Source: Apoda limacodes (Eukaryota; Arthropoda; Insecta; Lepidoptera; Limacodidae). From it: a stretch of DNA of 64,000 bases. The notes under the pieces were generated by a model that searched no databases, was not told the DNA's origin, and saw only the letters and a program-made list of their open reading frames with translations. This document shows, one piece after another, positions 26,601 to 35,329 of this stretch; the first letter of the stretch is position 1; the number at the start of each line of letters is the position of its first letter. A program made the position numbers and the translations under genes. The DNA lies in the NCBI GenBank assembly GCA_946406115.1, contig OX291543.1, positions 27,244,815-27,308,814 of the forward strand, read 5' to 3'.

Positions 26601-27572
26601 CTCATTCTTTACGACTATCATTATATATTCCGCAATGCCCCGACGGCCCCGTATAACGCTCACACTCACTATTTCTTACTCTGTCATTTAGAGTCTCGCA
26701 CGCTTCACATTTTCAAATACTTGTTACCTAATATTTCTACATCATAAACCATATATCTGGGAAATTTGTTCCAATGGGCCTTTTCAAGATGCACAAAAGT
26801 ACTATAGAAATGTTGCCTTTCTACCAAATACTTATGTTTTGCAAAGACCTGATAAATTCACCCCATTCCTTTCATACATGCTGCATGCATGCTCATCCTT
26901 TCCTTTTACCATGAACACCTTTAATCGACACTTTCCACTGAAATTGCCAATGATTCGAAGAAATCTTCTTTCATAATATTGTCATTCTGGTCTCTTGTTA
27001 AGTTACGCTTTGAATCCTCCTCGAGCTTCCCCTATGGATTTCCGTCTGAATATTTAACTTTATGTCAAACATCTTTCTGTTCTTGTTTCTTTCTTTTTAA
27101 AACTTTTTTCTCTATTTCGTGCAGTTTATTATATTCCTTTATATGCATATAGTTGCTTTTATATTATTTTGTTACTTAAAATTTCTTTGATTTCACATGT
27201 TTTATCCAAATTACTAAACCTTTCATTCAATTTACTTTACTACTATGTACAAAATAGTCTTTTTCATTGCAATGCAAGCTTTTTTATATTTTATTCCTTG
27301 TAAGAAACTTGTGGGTTCGGTTTTTTATTCACGCCAACGCCGGGTTGTGGTAGATTTCGACATTATCGACCTCTCTGACTTCTCTTTATCTTGACTTGAC
27401 ATTTCAGAGTCGTACCATAAAACACTCCAACACGGGTATGTGCTTGGAGAAACCCGAGTCTGGTGATGTTTGGAAGCCTGTATTGCGGCCGTGCAACAGA
27501 TCGCGGGGGCAACAGTGGCTGATGCAAATGGATTTTAAGTGGCAGGCGCGCCGTAACGGAAAGGACAGCTAA
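2488..27572 (+). CDS. Pgant: Polypeptide N-acetylgalactosaminyltransferase, GALNT1/13-like (pgant), 3' part of gene, spliced
   Basis: This enzyme transfers GalNAc from UDP-GalNAc to Ser/Thr of secreted and membrane proteins in the Golgi lumen, the first step of mucin-type O-glycosylation. Coding segments seen: 2488-2641, 12709-12886, then either 13552-13732 or 20225-20405, then 22653-22792, 25057-25155, 26256-26390 and 27408-27572. All have AG/GT borders and compatible phases and give about 350 residues ending in a stop. By comparison with GALNT1 (about 559 aa) the missing first ~210 residues (cytoplasmic tail, membrane anchor, stem, first half of the GT-A fold with the DxH motif) lie upstream of the window. 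Visible landmarks are [10 protein letters not shown], the WGGEN motif, CSHVGHVFR with the third metal-binding His, the WYLENIYP linker and three lectin repeats. The family assignment is certain; which pgant paralogue it is cannot be fixed from memory. The 10-kb intron 2642-12708 is loaded with transposons. Confidence 0.93.
2770..3154 (+). mobile_element. Helitron-like non-autonomous repeat (Lep1-type), copy 1
   Basis: It begins tactaatattataaatgcg followed by GTCTGTCTGTCTGT and ends ctggcaaatgCTAGTAcc. The second half is repeated (two gttgaaa..ccgataaccg..tttagggcggg blocks at about 2940 and 3070). The start motif, internal GTCTGT microsatellite and CTAGT end match small lepidopteran Helitron-like elements as I recall them. 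Confidence 0.55.
3983..4252 (+). mobile_element. Helitron-like repeat, copy 2 (decayed)
   Basis: It shares tatgtctgtctgttatttat, aaccgctgaaccgaatta, gatgaaatttggtatggaga and the ccgatagtcgaatttcgagcg block with the other copies. The CTAGT end is lost. Confidence 0.5.
4470..5238. repeat. GGTTCCGTAC...CGGAACCCTAAAA repeat with internal insertion
   Basis: The outer ends are ggttccgtac (4470) and ggaaccctaaaa (about 5227-5238), the signature of a repeat seen elsewhere at 7050-7433 and 55.4-56.2 kb. Inside, 4885-5150 looks like a separate insertion bounded by cagggccgc and ggtggccctg, with an 11-base C run (5124-5134). Confidence 0.35.
5565..6532 (+). mobile_element. Helitron-like repeat, copy 3, interrupted by a LINE 3' fragment
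   Basis: It starts taaatattataaatgcgaaa, has two 'gatgaaa/gataaaacta..aggcacacatatagg' type blocks and ends gtgggcggagccgctggcaa. Positions of about 6077-6375 are foreign: a 3' end of the Jockey-type LINE found complete at 8991-11915. Downstream of it the Helitron-like sequence resumes with gtaactataaccgaa. Confidence 0.5.
6077..6375 (+). mobile_element. 3' fragment of Jockey-type LINE
   Basis: About 290 bp align with 11529-11800 of the larger LINE: actaacggccccag, aatagggcctccc, aaacacgacgcc, ggatacacgaggtatcaaag and tcaccttcgggttcgag are shared in order. It ends in an A-rich tail (gaagaaaaaaaag). The antisense open frame here is a shadow. Confidence 0.7.
7050..7433. repeat. GGGTTCCGTA/TACGGAACCC inverted-end repeat
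   Basis: 384 bp bounded by gggttccgta and its inverse tacggaaccc, preceded by the typical lead-in gaccaagtgcgtgtcgtagg and followed by taaaaag. The family is very common in Lepidoptera as I recall. No coding capacity. Confidence 0.5.
8980..8990 (+). repeat. Left target-site duplication of LINE insertion
   Basis: GTGTAGTGGAC, identical to 11916-11926, immediately before the truncated 5' end of the LINE. Confidence 0.85.
8991..11915 (+). mobile_element. 5'-truncated Jockey-type non-LTR retrotransposon (LINE)
   Basis: The element carries an incomplete APE-type endonuclease and a full reverse transcriptase region, a 3'UTR and a poly(A) tail of 13 A (11903-11915). It is flanked by an exact 11-bp duplication, as expected of target-primed reverse transcription. 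ORF1 and the start of the endonuclease are missing. It sits in the large pgant intron, same strand as the gene. Several lesions (two frameshifts, one stop, a substituted catalytic Asp) make it dead. Confidence 0.9.
9000..11819 (+). pseudogene. LINE ORF2: endonuclease-reverse transcriptase, broken
   Basis: Endonuclease: [33 protein letters not shown] and, after a frameshift near 9450-9465, [11 protein letters not shown] second frameshift lies near 9785. The reverse transcriptase frame 9864-11180 shows [63 protein letters not shown] and [10 protein letters not shown]. The family's catalytic F/YADD reads FAAD here, so one essential Asp is Ala. A TAG at 11178-11180 interrupts the frame, which continues as [18 protein letters not shown] up to about 11819. 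Confidence 0.9.
11916..11926 (+). repeat. Right target-site duplication of LINE insertion
   Basis: GTGTAGTGGAC directly after the A tail, matching 8980-8990. The empty site can be read as ..atcgcac-GTGTAGTGGAC-taagacg.. Confidence 0.85.
12709..12886 (+). CDS. pgant exon: MAGGLF / WGGEN active-site segment
   Basis: The acceptor is attcccag and the donor CGG|gtatgt. One base completes a Trp codon, then 59 codons follow: [46 protein letters not shown]. The Trp of WGGEN corresponds to the gating Trp (W331 in human GALNT2) known to move with the flexible loop encoded by the next exon. The exon ends in phase 0, as required by both alternative exons downstream. Confidence 0.95.
13552..13732 (+). 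CDS. pgant alternative exon A (flexible catalytic loop)
   Basis: 181 nt, phase 0 at the 5' side (acaaag|GTA TGG), phase 1 at the 3' side (CCA G|gttcga). It encodes [21 protein letters not shown] followed by [11 protein letters not shown] and ends YYAMNP. It carries the HVGHVFR His that is the third Mn ligand in this family and the whole flexible loop that closes over UDP-GalNAc. The loop and helix after FPGG ([20 protein letters not shown]) differ clearly from exon B. It lies only 665 nt after the upstream exon. The acceptor has a weak pyrimidine tract, consistent with regulated use. Confidence 0.88.
15500..15665 (-). mobile_element. LINE relic, RT C-terminal part
   Basis: The sequence gccgttgaaccgagagagc, ggagcagtactctatatgg and cttgtaaagcagcaaccctt matches 60815-60925 of the larger minus-strand LINE relic. 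On the minus strand it reads like the H(M/I)EYC..LW motif of such elements. Confidence 0.55.
15704..15973 (+). CDS. Unidentified open frame, 89 codons, no ATG
   Basis: The frame runs from just after a TAA (15701-15703) to TAA (15971-15973). It includes [39 protein letters not shown] and [19 protein letters not shown]. The composition looks protein-like in very AT-rich DNA, but there is no Met start, no recognised domain and no good splice borders. A transposon fragment or chance frame is most likely. Confidence 0.15.
   Translation, partial: DVKPNTNSSSVTKHPNQTVKEIVTELHFHNIQFVTKKQIPKLFFDLSLESKTIKLFTDILKYYSLQLSLVLSWLNRINNTIEQIDNIIL
16264..16289. repeat. (AT)13 microsatellite
   Basis: Uninterrupted AT dinucleotide run in the A/B intron. 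Confidence 0.9.
19190..19620. repeat. Dispersed repeat, member 1 (inverted partner at 51745-52035)
   Basis: Shares in order with the reverse complement of 51745-52035: cgggcggtaatgacgc-like, gttttctctacttctat, gatgaaaaacattg, tgtaacacggg, cattaaagcctt, taattttct and taccacacttacta blocks. No coding frame spans it. Confidence 0.6.
20225..20405 (+). CDS. pgant alternative exon B (flexible catalytic loop)
   Basis: 181 nt with the same phases as exon A (ggtcag|GTA TGG; CCA G|gtttag). It encodes [19 protein letters not shown], then [30 protein letters not shown] and YYNINP. The [16 protein letters not shown] part is closer to human GALNT1 (TGQIINKNNRRLAEVW) than exon A is. Joining A to B would shift the frame and stop at the TAA at about 20399-20401, so the two are mutually exclusive by phase. 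The intron between A and B is about 6.5 kb. Confidence 0.93.
21072..21316. mobile_element. MITE-like element with terminal inverted repeats
   Basis: The left end gtatacagggtgtgagtgat and the inverse of the right end gtatacagggtgtaagcgac match at 18 of the first 20 positions. About 245 bp, no coding capacity. A TA target duplication is possible within the outer gTATAC. Confidence 0.65.
22653..22792 (+). CDS. pgant exon: catalytic domain end and linker
   Basis: The acceptor is gcgattag and the donor GAG|gtaagg. Two bases complete a Gly codon after exon A or B (NPG), then 46 codons encode [39 protein letters not shown] and DYYYLGE. This is the conserved C-terminal end of the GT-A domain and the linker to the lectin domain. 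It leaves in phase 0. Confidence 0.94.
22893..23140 (+). mobile_element. Helitron-like repeat, copy 4 (3' end missing)
   Basis: It starts cctactaatattataaatgt, with cacttctggacggatcggga, gatgaaacttggtacatata and aactataaccgagcttaaac. It stops before the CTAGT end. It lies just after the pgant exon 22653-22792. Confidence 0.55.
23411..23575 (-). mobile_element. Helitron-like repeat, copy 5 (reverse orientation, 5' truncated)
   Basis: Plus-strand gccaatggctccgcccgccc, ctccttaattatactaata and ttatgaatttttcgggataa are the inverse of the 3' half of the other copies. Confidence 0.55.
25057..25155 (+). CDS. pgant exon: lectin repeat alpha
   Basis: 33 codons between ttctcag and CAG|gtaatt. It encodes [15 protein letters not shown] and [12 protein letters not shown]. 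The CLD motif and the second Cys (disulphide partner) mark the alpha repeat of the ricin-B type GalNAc-binding lectin domain. The CLD Asp is the sugar-binding residue in characterised family members. The QxF/W element continues into the next exon. Confidence 0.93.
26256..26390 (+). CDS. pgant exon: lectin repeat beta
   Basis: 45 codons between aaccag and AAG|gtatgt. It encodes [20 protein letters not shown], then [20 protein letters not shown]. It has a complete CLD and QEW motif, so the beta repeat looks capable of sugar binding. Phase 0 on both sides. Confidence 0.93.
26500..26720 (-). mobile_element. RTE-like LINE relic, C-terminal coding part
   Basis: The minus strand reads [20 protein letters not shown] followed by YEAKGNG, the W/L-GH-x-x-R/K-M motif typical of the C-terminus of RTE-type elements. 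A related copy is at 44110-44330. It lies in the intron before the last pgant coding exon. Confidence 0.5.
27408..27572 (+). CDS. pgant last coding exon: lectin repeat gamma and stop
   Basis: The acceptor is catttcag. 54 codons plus TAA encode [18 protein letters not shown], then [18 protein letters not shown] and a basic tail ending RRNGKDS. The gamma repeat has CLE in place of CLD; the disulphide Cys and the QQW motif are kept. A consensus splice donor (CAG|gtaaat, 27591-27599) lies 21 nt after the stop, so some transcripts may have a 3'UTR intron or a different 3' end. Confidence 0.93.
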   Translation, partial: SRTIKHSNTGMCLEKPESGDVWKPVLRPCNRSRGQQWLMQMDFKWQARRNGKDS

Positions 27573-28740
27573 TGACGTCCGATATCAACAGGTAAATTTT
27601 AGGCCACAAGTTATGTCAAGATTTGAAGGTCCATTTTTAGTTTCAAAAAATTTCTATGTATATATATTCTAAAAAAACACCATTTCTTTGGTTCCAGAAC
27701 ATCATCAATCGATAGACCATAACAGTCTTCCCTCTCGTTAGATATCAGTTTTATTCCTATTAATAAATTTATATATCTATTAGTTATAACGACTCGCAAA
27801 GTTCTGTGAAATTGTTGACAATACATTAATGTCTGTAATTAAGTTGTATTCCTTGTAAATTTGCTCAAACGTGTGTGTCTTTTGAGTAGTATAGTAACTT
27901 AGTTTGCTATATGATTTTCAAATTTTATTAGGGCTATAAGTAACATGAGATTCTATTATTTGGTACTCGCTTTTTACTAATATTTGGAAGTCTGCAAACG
28001 CAACGGTGTGGTCTTCTAAATAAAATCGTATTTTTTAGAAATACTGGTAATGTGTATATTGTAGTAAATACTCCTGTCCATGACCAAGAAATTTTATATT
28101 AACCTGTAAAATTGTTATTATTGGAATTTTATTAGCTGTATACACTTGTTTTTCTTGTTAAGGTAGACATCATTATTGTATGGTTACAAATACAAGTTTC
28201 GTGTATTATATGTGTAAATTATATATATTTTTGTAAACGAATGGCTTAAGTTGAAGTATCACCAACATAAGTATATCACCAAAATAAGTATATCACCAAA
28301 ATAAGTATATCACCAAAATTTTAGTGGTGGTAATTGTACTTAAGCTTTCGGTATGTTAAGCATTTTTAATTGATAATTACAACAAATTTACAGTTCAGTC
28401 TGTTACACAAAGAAAATATGTCTTTATGTCTAAAACAAGAATGATGGGATGTACACATTTGACTAATGTTCTTTACTCTTTCTTCTTAATTTATTATATT
28501 TAGTCATAAAGTATGTTGTACTTTGAAGGCCTGTTTCACCACTTCCTAATTAATTGCAAACCATCCGTCTCATAAATCTGATTTGAATCTGAATTTGATA
28601 AATCCATAGGAAATTATTTTATTACAATAATTTACCTCCTTGATAGTGTCTATCTAAATGTGTTGAAACGGGCATTATACATATTAAAATTTCATGCACA
28701 CTTAGATTAATAATTACTTAATTTAAAATTTTTGTTATAT
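27573..28740 (+). other. pgant 3'UTR and downstream DNA
   Basis: AT-rich, no coding potential. AATAAA at 28019-28024 is a possible poly(A) signal. A donor-like CAG|gtaaat follows the stop by 21 nt. The 17-bp tandem repeat at 28253-28320 falls in this stretch. The true transcript end cannot be fixed from sequence. Confidence 0.35.
28253..28320. repeat. 17-bp tandem repeat
   Basis: Three exact ataagtatatcaccaaa units (28267-28283, 28284-28300, 28301-28317) after one degenerate unit. The end, caccaaaattttagtggtg, forms a short hairpin. Confidence 0.85.
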
Positions 28741-28903
28741 ATAAAGGGAAATGTCCATATCTGGCCAATCGATATTCAAAAATATGATCTTCGTAAAAAA
28801 ACATGTTTCAAAAAGCCTGCAAGATGAATTGTTTTGCAGTAGAACTATCTTCCGATCTATCCATCTAAGAGCAAAACAATGATTGGTTTTATGTGCCATT
28901 TAT

Positions 28904-29319
28904 AACCGACTTTAAAAAGAAGTAGGTTCTATGGTCGACGTGTACTTTTTGTTTTTATGAATTTTACTGACTTCTCGGCAACCACATTATCGATTTGAAT
29001 GATTTATATTGTATTTGATTGAGCATGACCTCAATGTGGTCTCATATAAATTTGAAGATCATAGGGAGCGGAATTATTTAGGATAGAAAATGTGGTTCTA
29101 AGATTTGCTGTATATGTTTAGTTGTTCAAGTGGGTTGTGTTTTTGTTGCGCGATGTCTTTGTTGACCATGAGCCGATTTTAATAAAGGTAATGCGATACC
29201 CTAACTATTGCATTATAATAGAAAAAAATAACACCGACTTCAAAACCCCAAAAGAAAAAAAATTAAACCCTTACGCAGATAAAACAAAAAGATAAGTTTT
29301 TTCTTCTTGAAGTCGGATG
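28904..29319. repeat. Lepidopteran-type 'CCGACTTYAAAAAG' repeat with inverted ends
   Basis: The left end is aaccgactttaaaaagaag and the right end is its approximate inverse ttcttcttgaagtcgg. An extra inner ccgacttcaaaacccc (about 29236) makes a stem with the right end. A partial copy (gacttcaaaaaaggaggagg, ttctcaatttgg) is at 32305-32400. Confidence 0.45.
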
Positions 29320-29379
29320 CCATAAAAAATTGCCCCCTATACTGTTACTAATGTTTTTAAAATATCACTCAGGTTACAA

Positions 29380-29560
29380 ACCAGCTTACGGTCCGCCTGA
29401 TGTTAAGTTATGGTAGCCTATGGATGCTTGCAACAATAGGGGCATCACTCGCAAGTACCACATACCAGTGCTTAGAGAAAACCTTGGCAGATAGCTCATT
29501 CCAATGCTTAAGCGTTCGCGGGAGGCATTCCATTTCAAACAGGGCGCAAACACGGTTGTA
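29380..29560. repeat. Dispersed repeat ('accttggcag..agctcatt' family), copy 1
   Basis: Shares atcactcgc, accttggcagatagctcatt and aagcgttcg with 37815-38045; its first part (ttacggtccgcctgatgtta) resembles 34680-34770 (gtacggcccgcgtgatgcta). Confidence 0.5.
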
Positions 29561-30352
29561 TTTCAAAAACAAATAATGTCTGTAACAAGTTTTTACTAAG
29601 CTATTTCTTTATCAATGCAAATGTTATTGTATACATTTGTGGCCAGCCAATGTAACTATGGACGGTGGGCATTCTCCTTAATATTAACAAGTGTATTTTG
29701 CCATTGCCTATTTTGCCTGAACATTTGTCGCAAATTATTATTTATTTTATTGACTTCTGCAACTGATTTCTATTGTTTAATTTATTAGTTTATAAATATT
29801 TTAAAAAATTTAGGTCACATTTTTGAAGTTTGTATTAGACTTAGATTAGGTCACATGTTTCCCGATAAGACTTAAATTGATTCCCTTGATTTTAAATATA
29901 TATTCCTGTAAATGTCTCAAGTTAGTGTAAACCGACTCTATTTCATAATGCCTTATATAATTCGAAAATTCCTTAATGCTTTTATATTAGTGGTATTTTT
30001 TTTATATTCTTGTTTAATTCCGACAGAATAACTACTACCAAATACAGAAAAAGACCATTTTATTTAAATAACATAACTATGAGTCTCGATTTATCATTTT
30101 GATGTTGCTAGTTTGTTGTGAATTTTACCTTGATGTCTCAAACACTGATTATGAATTATATAGTTAGTTAGGTAAATAGAATAATAAATACATTTATGCA
30201 TATCCTACATATGTACAGCAAATGGGCTTGTGTAAAGGTGATGTAAAATTTAATTTATTTTATTGTTTTAGATAAAGTTTTGATTAAGGGTGGGGCATAA
30301 AATAAAAATTTCGAGGAGGAACTAAAAATTGTTTTTTTTTTTTAAATAATGC

Positions 30353-30448
30353 AATATTTTAATAAAGTTGAACATTATGGTTCACAAAGTGGTTTTTCAT
30401 AATAAAAACCACTTTGTGAACCATAATGTTCAACTTTATTAAAATATT
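30353..30448. repeat. Perfect 96-bp palindrome (45-bp arms, 6-nt loop)
   Basis: The left arm 30353-30397 and right arm 30404-30448 are exact inverse complements, separated by cataat. The arms read aatattttaataaagttgaa at the outer left. If transcribed, this gives a very stable hairpin. It sits between the two convergent genes. Confidence 0.95.
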
Positions 30449-30449
30449 T

Positions 30450-32540
30450 AGATTTTTGTCTTGACTAAAAGAGGTCATGAAGAGTATGAGTTAGCCAGGG
30501 TGGGGCAAACGCCCCATCATGTCCCACCGTGCCTACGTCCATGTCCATGGAAAGAAGCAACGAAATGTGGATATTTATTAAAAATTTAATATATATACGG
30601 ATACATACGGAAGTAAAAACGAAAGTGTCCTACAATTGTTTCATATATATTTTTCATCTCTAATATATAAAAATGGTTGACGTACGTATTAAATATAATT
30701 ATTAATTTTTATTTACTGTGACGAGACGGTTAATTTCTCAAGTCGTCTGTGTCGTCCTCTCGATGACGAATTATTTATTGTTTTTTTATGTTTACTATGT
30801 ATATGTTTATAAATATTTTTAAGTAAAACATATTAGTTTTACTCAGAATTAGAATTTTGAAGGGCTGAAGAATTAAGAATCTTCGCCAAAATTTGTTAAG
30901 TAAATAAATAATATAAACAAATGTAAAATATTTTTGATTTCATATAATAAACAATATTCTTGTATAATATTCATATCAGTAATAAGTTATATTCATAAAA
31001 AATGCTGCTTTTTGATGATTTCTATCCAGTTTGCTTACAATTACTTGAATTGTTGTAAATTCATATTGCTGCAAATTAAAAAATAGCAAGCATATTTGGA
31101 AGATTTGGATTTGAAAATTTTATTTTTGCAATTTTTTTGCGACATATTTTCTTTGCAAGCATTGTTTTGGAATATTCACATCACAAGACATTATATTAGA
31201 ATTTTGTTTTTTTTTTATAAATGATGCATAGCTAAGATTTGTATTGATTCAGGCTTTATAAATAATATAATATTTTTTTTTAGAAAATATCATAAATGAG
31301 TATGAATGTATTTTTTTGTATATAAATTGTTGAGAGATTCGTCCAATCGGTTTCATTTTATGTAAATGATAAAAGGAAATGGCATTTAGCAAGATCTGAA
31401 TGAAAAAAAATGTTTGTATTTGTATTTTGAAGATTTAGTAACAGAAGTGCCAAAACCTTTTTTATTTGCTTTGTTATCAACATGGTAACAGTTTCTCCAT
31501 TCCAATAGTTGAAATACATAATGAAATGTTGAGACTATATTTAAATTAAATATTTGGACTGAATTTTACGTATTGTTTTATTTTTATTGTACAACGAGGT
31601 AACGCAGCTGAGTTAAAGTTCCTGAGATTGATTAGTGGTACGGGTAAAAAATTACCCTGGCTGTTGTGGGGCTATAGAATGCGTGCGGCTCATCGCTGTT
31701 TTTTATAGAATAATGCTACATCATGCGGAAGTCCCGGTCGCTCGGCCCGGGATAGCCTACTTATTACCCCACAAACGACCAGTATTTTCCTGTCATACTT
31801 GACATTGCGCTAGCGAGTAACATCCCGTGACCCATAGCCTGTGAGGTCTTATTTGACCTCGACACCAATCACAATTTGATAGCCTCCGCTATATCCCAAG
31901 CCCAGAACGGATTGGGCCAAATTTCAAAAGGAAATGCTGAACTTCCAACCTCCCCCCAGAAGACATTAAGTTATACCCAAGACGTAGAGAAAGCAGTAGC
32001 GTTGTTTTACTATCTTAATTAAGCAAAAGAAGCCAGTGCTTTAAAAATAAAATCCATCTCCGGCAATACAAGTCCCTTAATTTTAGGGACAAAATTAGAA
32101 AAAAAAAGACAGTTCCGGTAACTTTGGTCCAGTTCACATTGCCCCATAATTAAAAGAGAATTAAAGAGGATTGGTAACAAACTCTATGAAGAGATTCTGG
32201 AGTACAGGGGCCGGCGAGGAGGATACATCATTATACCGACTGCTAAGACGATGGTCTAAAACGCAGGACCCCATTTGCCCACTCGGTGATAACAACTGCC
32301 TTTTCAAACGACTTCAAAAAAGGAGGAGGTTCTCAATTTGGCCCTTTTTATATTACCTCAGAACTTTCGACTGGGTGAACTGATTTTGATGATTCTTTTT
32401 TATTTGAAAGCTGGTGCTTCCCTTGTGGTCCTTTTTTCCAGTAGGTCCAGTACTGACAGACACATAGATGCCAATCTATGAGAAAACCATATAAGTCTTA
32501 ATTTTTATGTGCATGATTGTATAACATTTTGTTACTAGTA
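30450..32540. other. Intergenic AT-rich DNA
   Basis: No gene supported. 31600-32000 has somewhat higher GC with no convincing frame. 32305-32400 is a partial repeat copy. Confidence 0.4.
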
Positions 32541-32549
32541 TGGATGCTT

Positions 32550-33000
32550 TAAGTGTACGAAAAAGGCAATTCCAAGACCATGTTTTCAATAGAGCCGATG
32601 GAGCCAGAGCGGTACTACGGCCACTCTTATCGTCAAAAAAGGACCGCTCAGGACCAAAATCCGCATTTATAAAATGTTTATAAGGTCTAGGCTTACCAGC
32701 ATGGTATTTTCTAATTTCTTCCTCTAATAGGAAACGAATCTAAAGAGTTAAAAATGAAGCACGAAGACGATATCACGGGAGCTGGCCGTTAGCTGTCAGC
32801 TGCCAACAGTAGCGACATTCATCCAACAGCTGGCAATGAAACTATTTAATAGAGCGGTCAACAGTCTTCACGAATCACTTAGGGGTATCGCTCCAAGAAC
32901 ACCAGAGAACAGCAGACCTCTTCAAAAGAAATAACTGTACATAAGAAGCATCAAAGAAAACCTAAGAAGTCTAGACGGTAGTTTAGACTTCATTTAAAAC
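32550..33000 (+). mobile_element. Jockey-like LINE relic, RT C-terminal part
   Basis: The plus strand reads LRTKIRIYKMFIRSRLTSMV and, in another frame, ATFIQQLAMKLFNRAVNSL then HESLRGIAPRTPENSRP. This resembles the C-terminal 'K(I)xIYKxYIRP' and 'EFIxRLAxRMFD' blocks of Jockey elements. It contains frameshifts and stops. Confidence 0.5.
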
Positions 33001-34029
33001 TGACCAGGGCGAAATAGTCCAACCCGAGGTCCAGCCCGGGCCATGAAGAAAATTGCTTTGTAACCCGTACCTGCAGCACTCCAGCAAGAGAGAATCTGGG
33101 AGATGACCACCACACCCGGTCGCACGCACGCGTACTTGCGTTCTTACTTCTAATTTCTTTCCCTACCGGTACATAGTGCGGTAGGCACGCATCGTTAAGT
33201 ACCTACAGTTGTACTTAAAAGTGCAGCTGTTTTTTTTTCTCCAATGAGCTAAGAAGAGATCAGCGAATTGCTTGAGGTGATTGAATTGGGTTTAATCGCA
33301 AAAAAAAAAATATAAAACATTGTTCGATAGTTTAATTTATTGTTTTAACTGTAGTATGGTTGGAAAGGTTATAGTAAGTGACTCTGTACTCATCTTGCTA
33401 CCGGCATGTAAGTTGAGGCATACCAAAATAGTTGTTTACAATCGCAAACTTTATGATCAAGTCATTCGTTAACTTACGTGCCGGCAGCTATATATATCTA
33501 TGATAGTATTAAGAGGTCAAATTTGTATGTAGGAGATGACCGCAAGGAATAGAGGTCTTAAACAGAATATAAAAAACTTTACTCCGCTCAAGAGTTCCCG
33601 CGGGAATCTAGCTTTTGTGAGGCACCTTTTTTCGCCGACGCGAATTTGACACAGAAACAGACAGACAACTAAGAAAGTCGTTATATTTTGATTATTATTA
33701 TATAATGAATAAAGAAATGTAATTTTTTTTACACAATATAGCTGCAGCCTAAACAGACGGAGGGCAAGAGCACCCTACTACCATAATGTCACATTGGGTG
33801 CTGTTCGCCCAGTCATACATTTTGTCGCGGCGCCTTGACTGTCATGACGTCGATTTATCAAAGGCGATGACTGATTGTATGAATTATGTGATACTTTCGT
33901 TCACTGCTCTCGACAACTTTGAAGACGAGGAATATCATTCACACACATCAGGGCGTGTAGTCAATCCTTATTGCTTGTATGTCGATTTATTTAATATGGT
34001 GTTAATTATGGTATTTTGATTTTTATTTC

Positions 34030-34200
34030 ATCGATTAAGGATAACATCGTGAGGAAACTTGCTTACGTCTAAGATTTAAAAGACCTATGTTAACTCCACC
34101 AATCCACACTGGGTTCGTGTGGTGGACTATGGCCCACATCGTTCTGACCCCAGGGTTTGTGAGGCTGGGCCCTTACCCCAACAGTAGGTACATAATATTT
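34030..34200. repeat. Dispersed repeat ('gtggactatggccca' family)
   Basis: Contains cgtgaggaaactt, ccacactgggttcgtgtgg and tggactatggcccacat. A second member at 39150-39310 shares atcgtgaggaaacct, actgggcccgcgtgagga and the 'cagacgggacg' end. Confidence 0.45.
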
Positions 34201-35329
34201 TGCATAAAACAACGTTACTTCTGATATTTTTTAATAAACATAACATTCATTTACCTTATCGCTAACTCTATTATACACCTTTATACAATCAAAACAGAAG
34301 TCCACAACACACAATATAAAATGAACTTATAGATAAATAAACAATTCCGGAGTCTAAATTCTATTGGCCATTTTCAAATTGAAACAATTTGTCACTTTTA
34401 CTTTTTAAACATGTAAAAAGACAAAAAACCGAATCCACTGAAAAATACTTCCGAATGAATTTAAAACACAGTTTATAATTACGACGTAAAAACAACTTTG
34501 GCAAAAGTAATTTGGTAAAACACTTATGTTTCACAAAATATAGCACTAAAACGTGCCGATATAATTCTATAAAATAACAAACAGATACAGTGTTATTTAA
34601 TAAAAAAAAAATGTTATACAATACAAACAAAATGCTTTTATTTTAATTAATATTTTCTTTAAATTTTTTTTTAATGCTACTAGGAGGGCAAACTAGCGTA
34701 CGGCCCGCGTGATGCTAAGCCGTCACCATAATCTATAGACGCTTGCAATACCAGGAATATTGCGCACGTATAGCCGACTATTTAAATTTTGAGTCGCAAG
34801 TATCAAAATTCGTAAATAATTTCAAATAACCCTGCATTACAAAATGTAGCGTATTAAACTAATACCAATATTACCAATACTACCAATAGTAGAGTCACAT
34901 CTGACTAAACTTCGGCGGCGTTTCTTCGGTCGTGTCGCATACTTTAACATCAAACCGTTCACACTAGACCGATGATCTGCCAGTACGTCGAGCGACGCTA
35001 TTGACAAGAAACTACCGAAATTGGTCAAGTGTGGCCCGACCTTAAGAAATTTAAAAAAAAAAAGATTAGCCTCAGTTTACAAATCCAAGTGGACCATTAA
35101 ACTACGCCAAACAAATTTTAGATTTGACGTCGTTAGGCACATACCTAAGGTAAGTAGTCCAGTTAGGTAGGTCCAACTTTAACCTATCAAAGTATCAATC
35201 GAAGAATAATATAAAAAAGTCTACTACAAATGTATTTCCAGTGACTTAAGGTACGGAAACGTCGTCTTAACGGCTGGCCACTTAAATAAGCTATGGAGAG
35301 AGCTATGCTTTGTTTGTCGAACCGAGATA

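Noticed and set aside
34361..34630. 89-codon minus-strand hydrophobic frame
   Set aside because: Phe/Leu/Tyr-rich translation of AT-rich DNA, no signal or domain pattern that stands out, no splice or promoter context.
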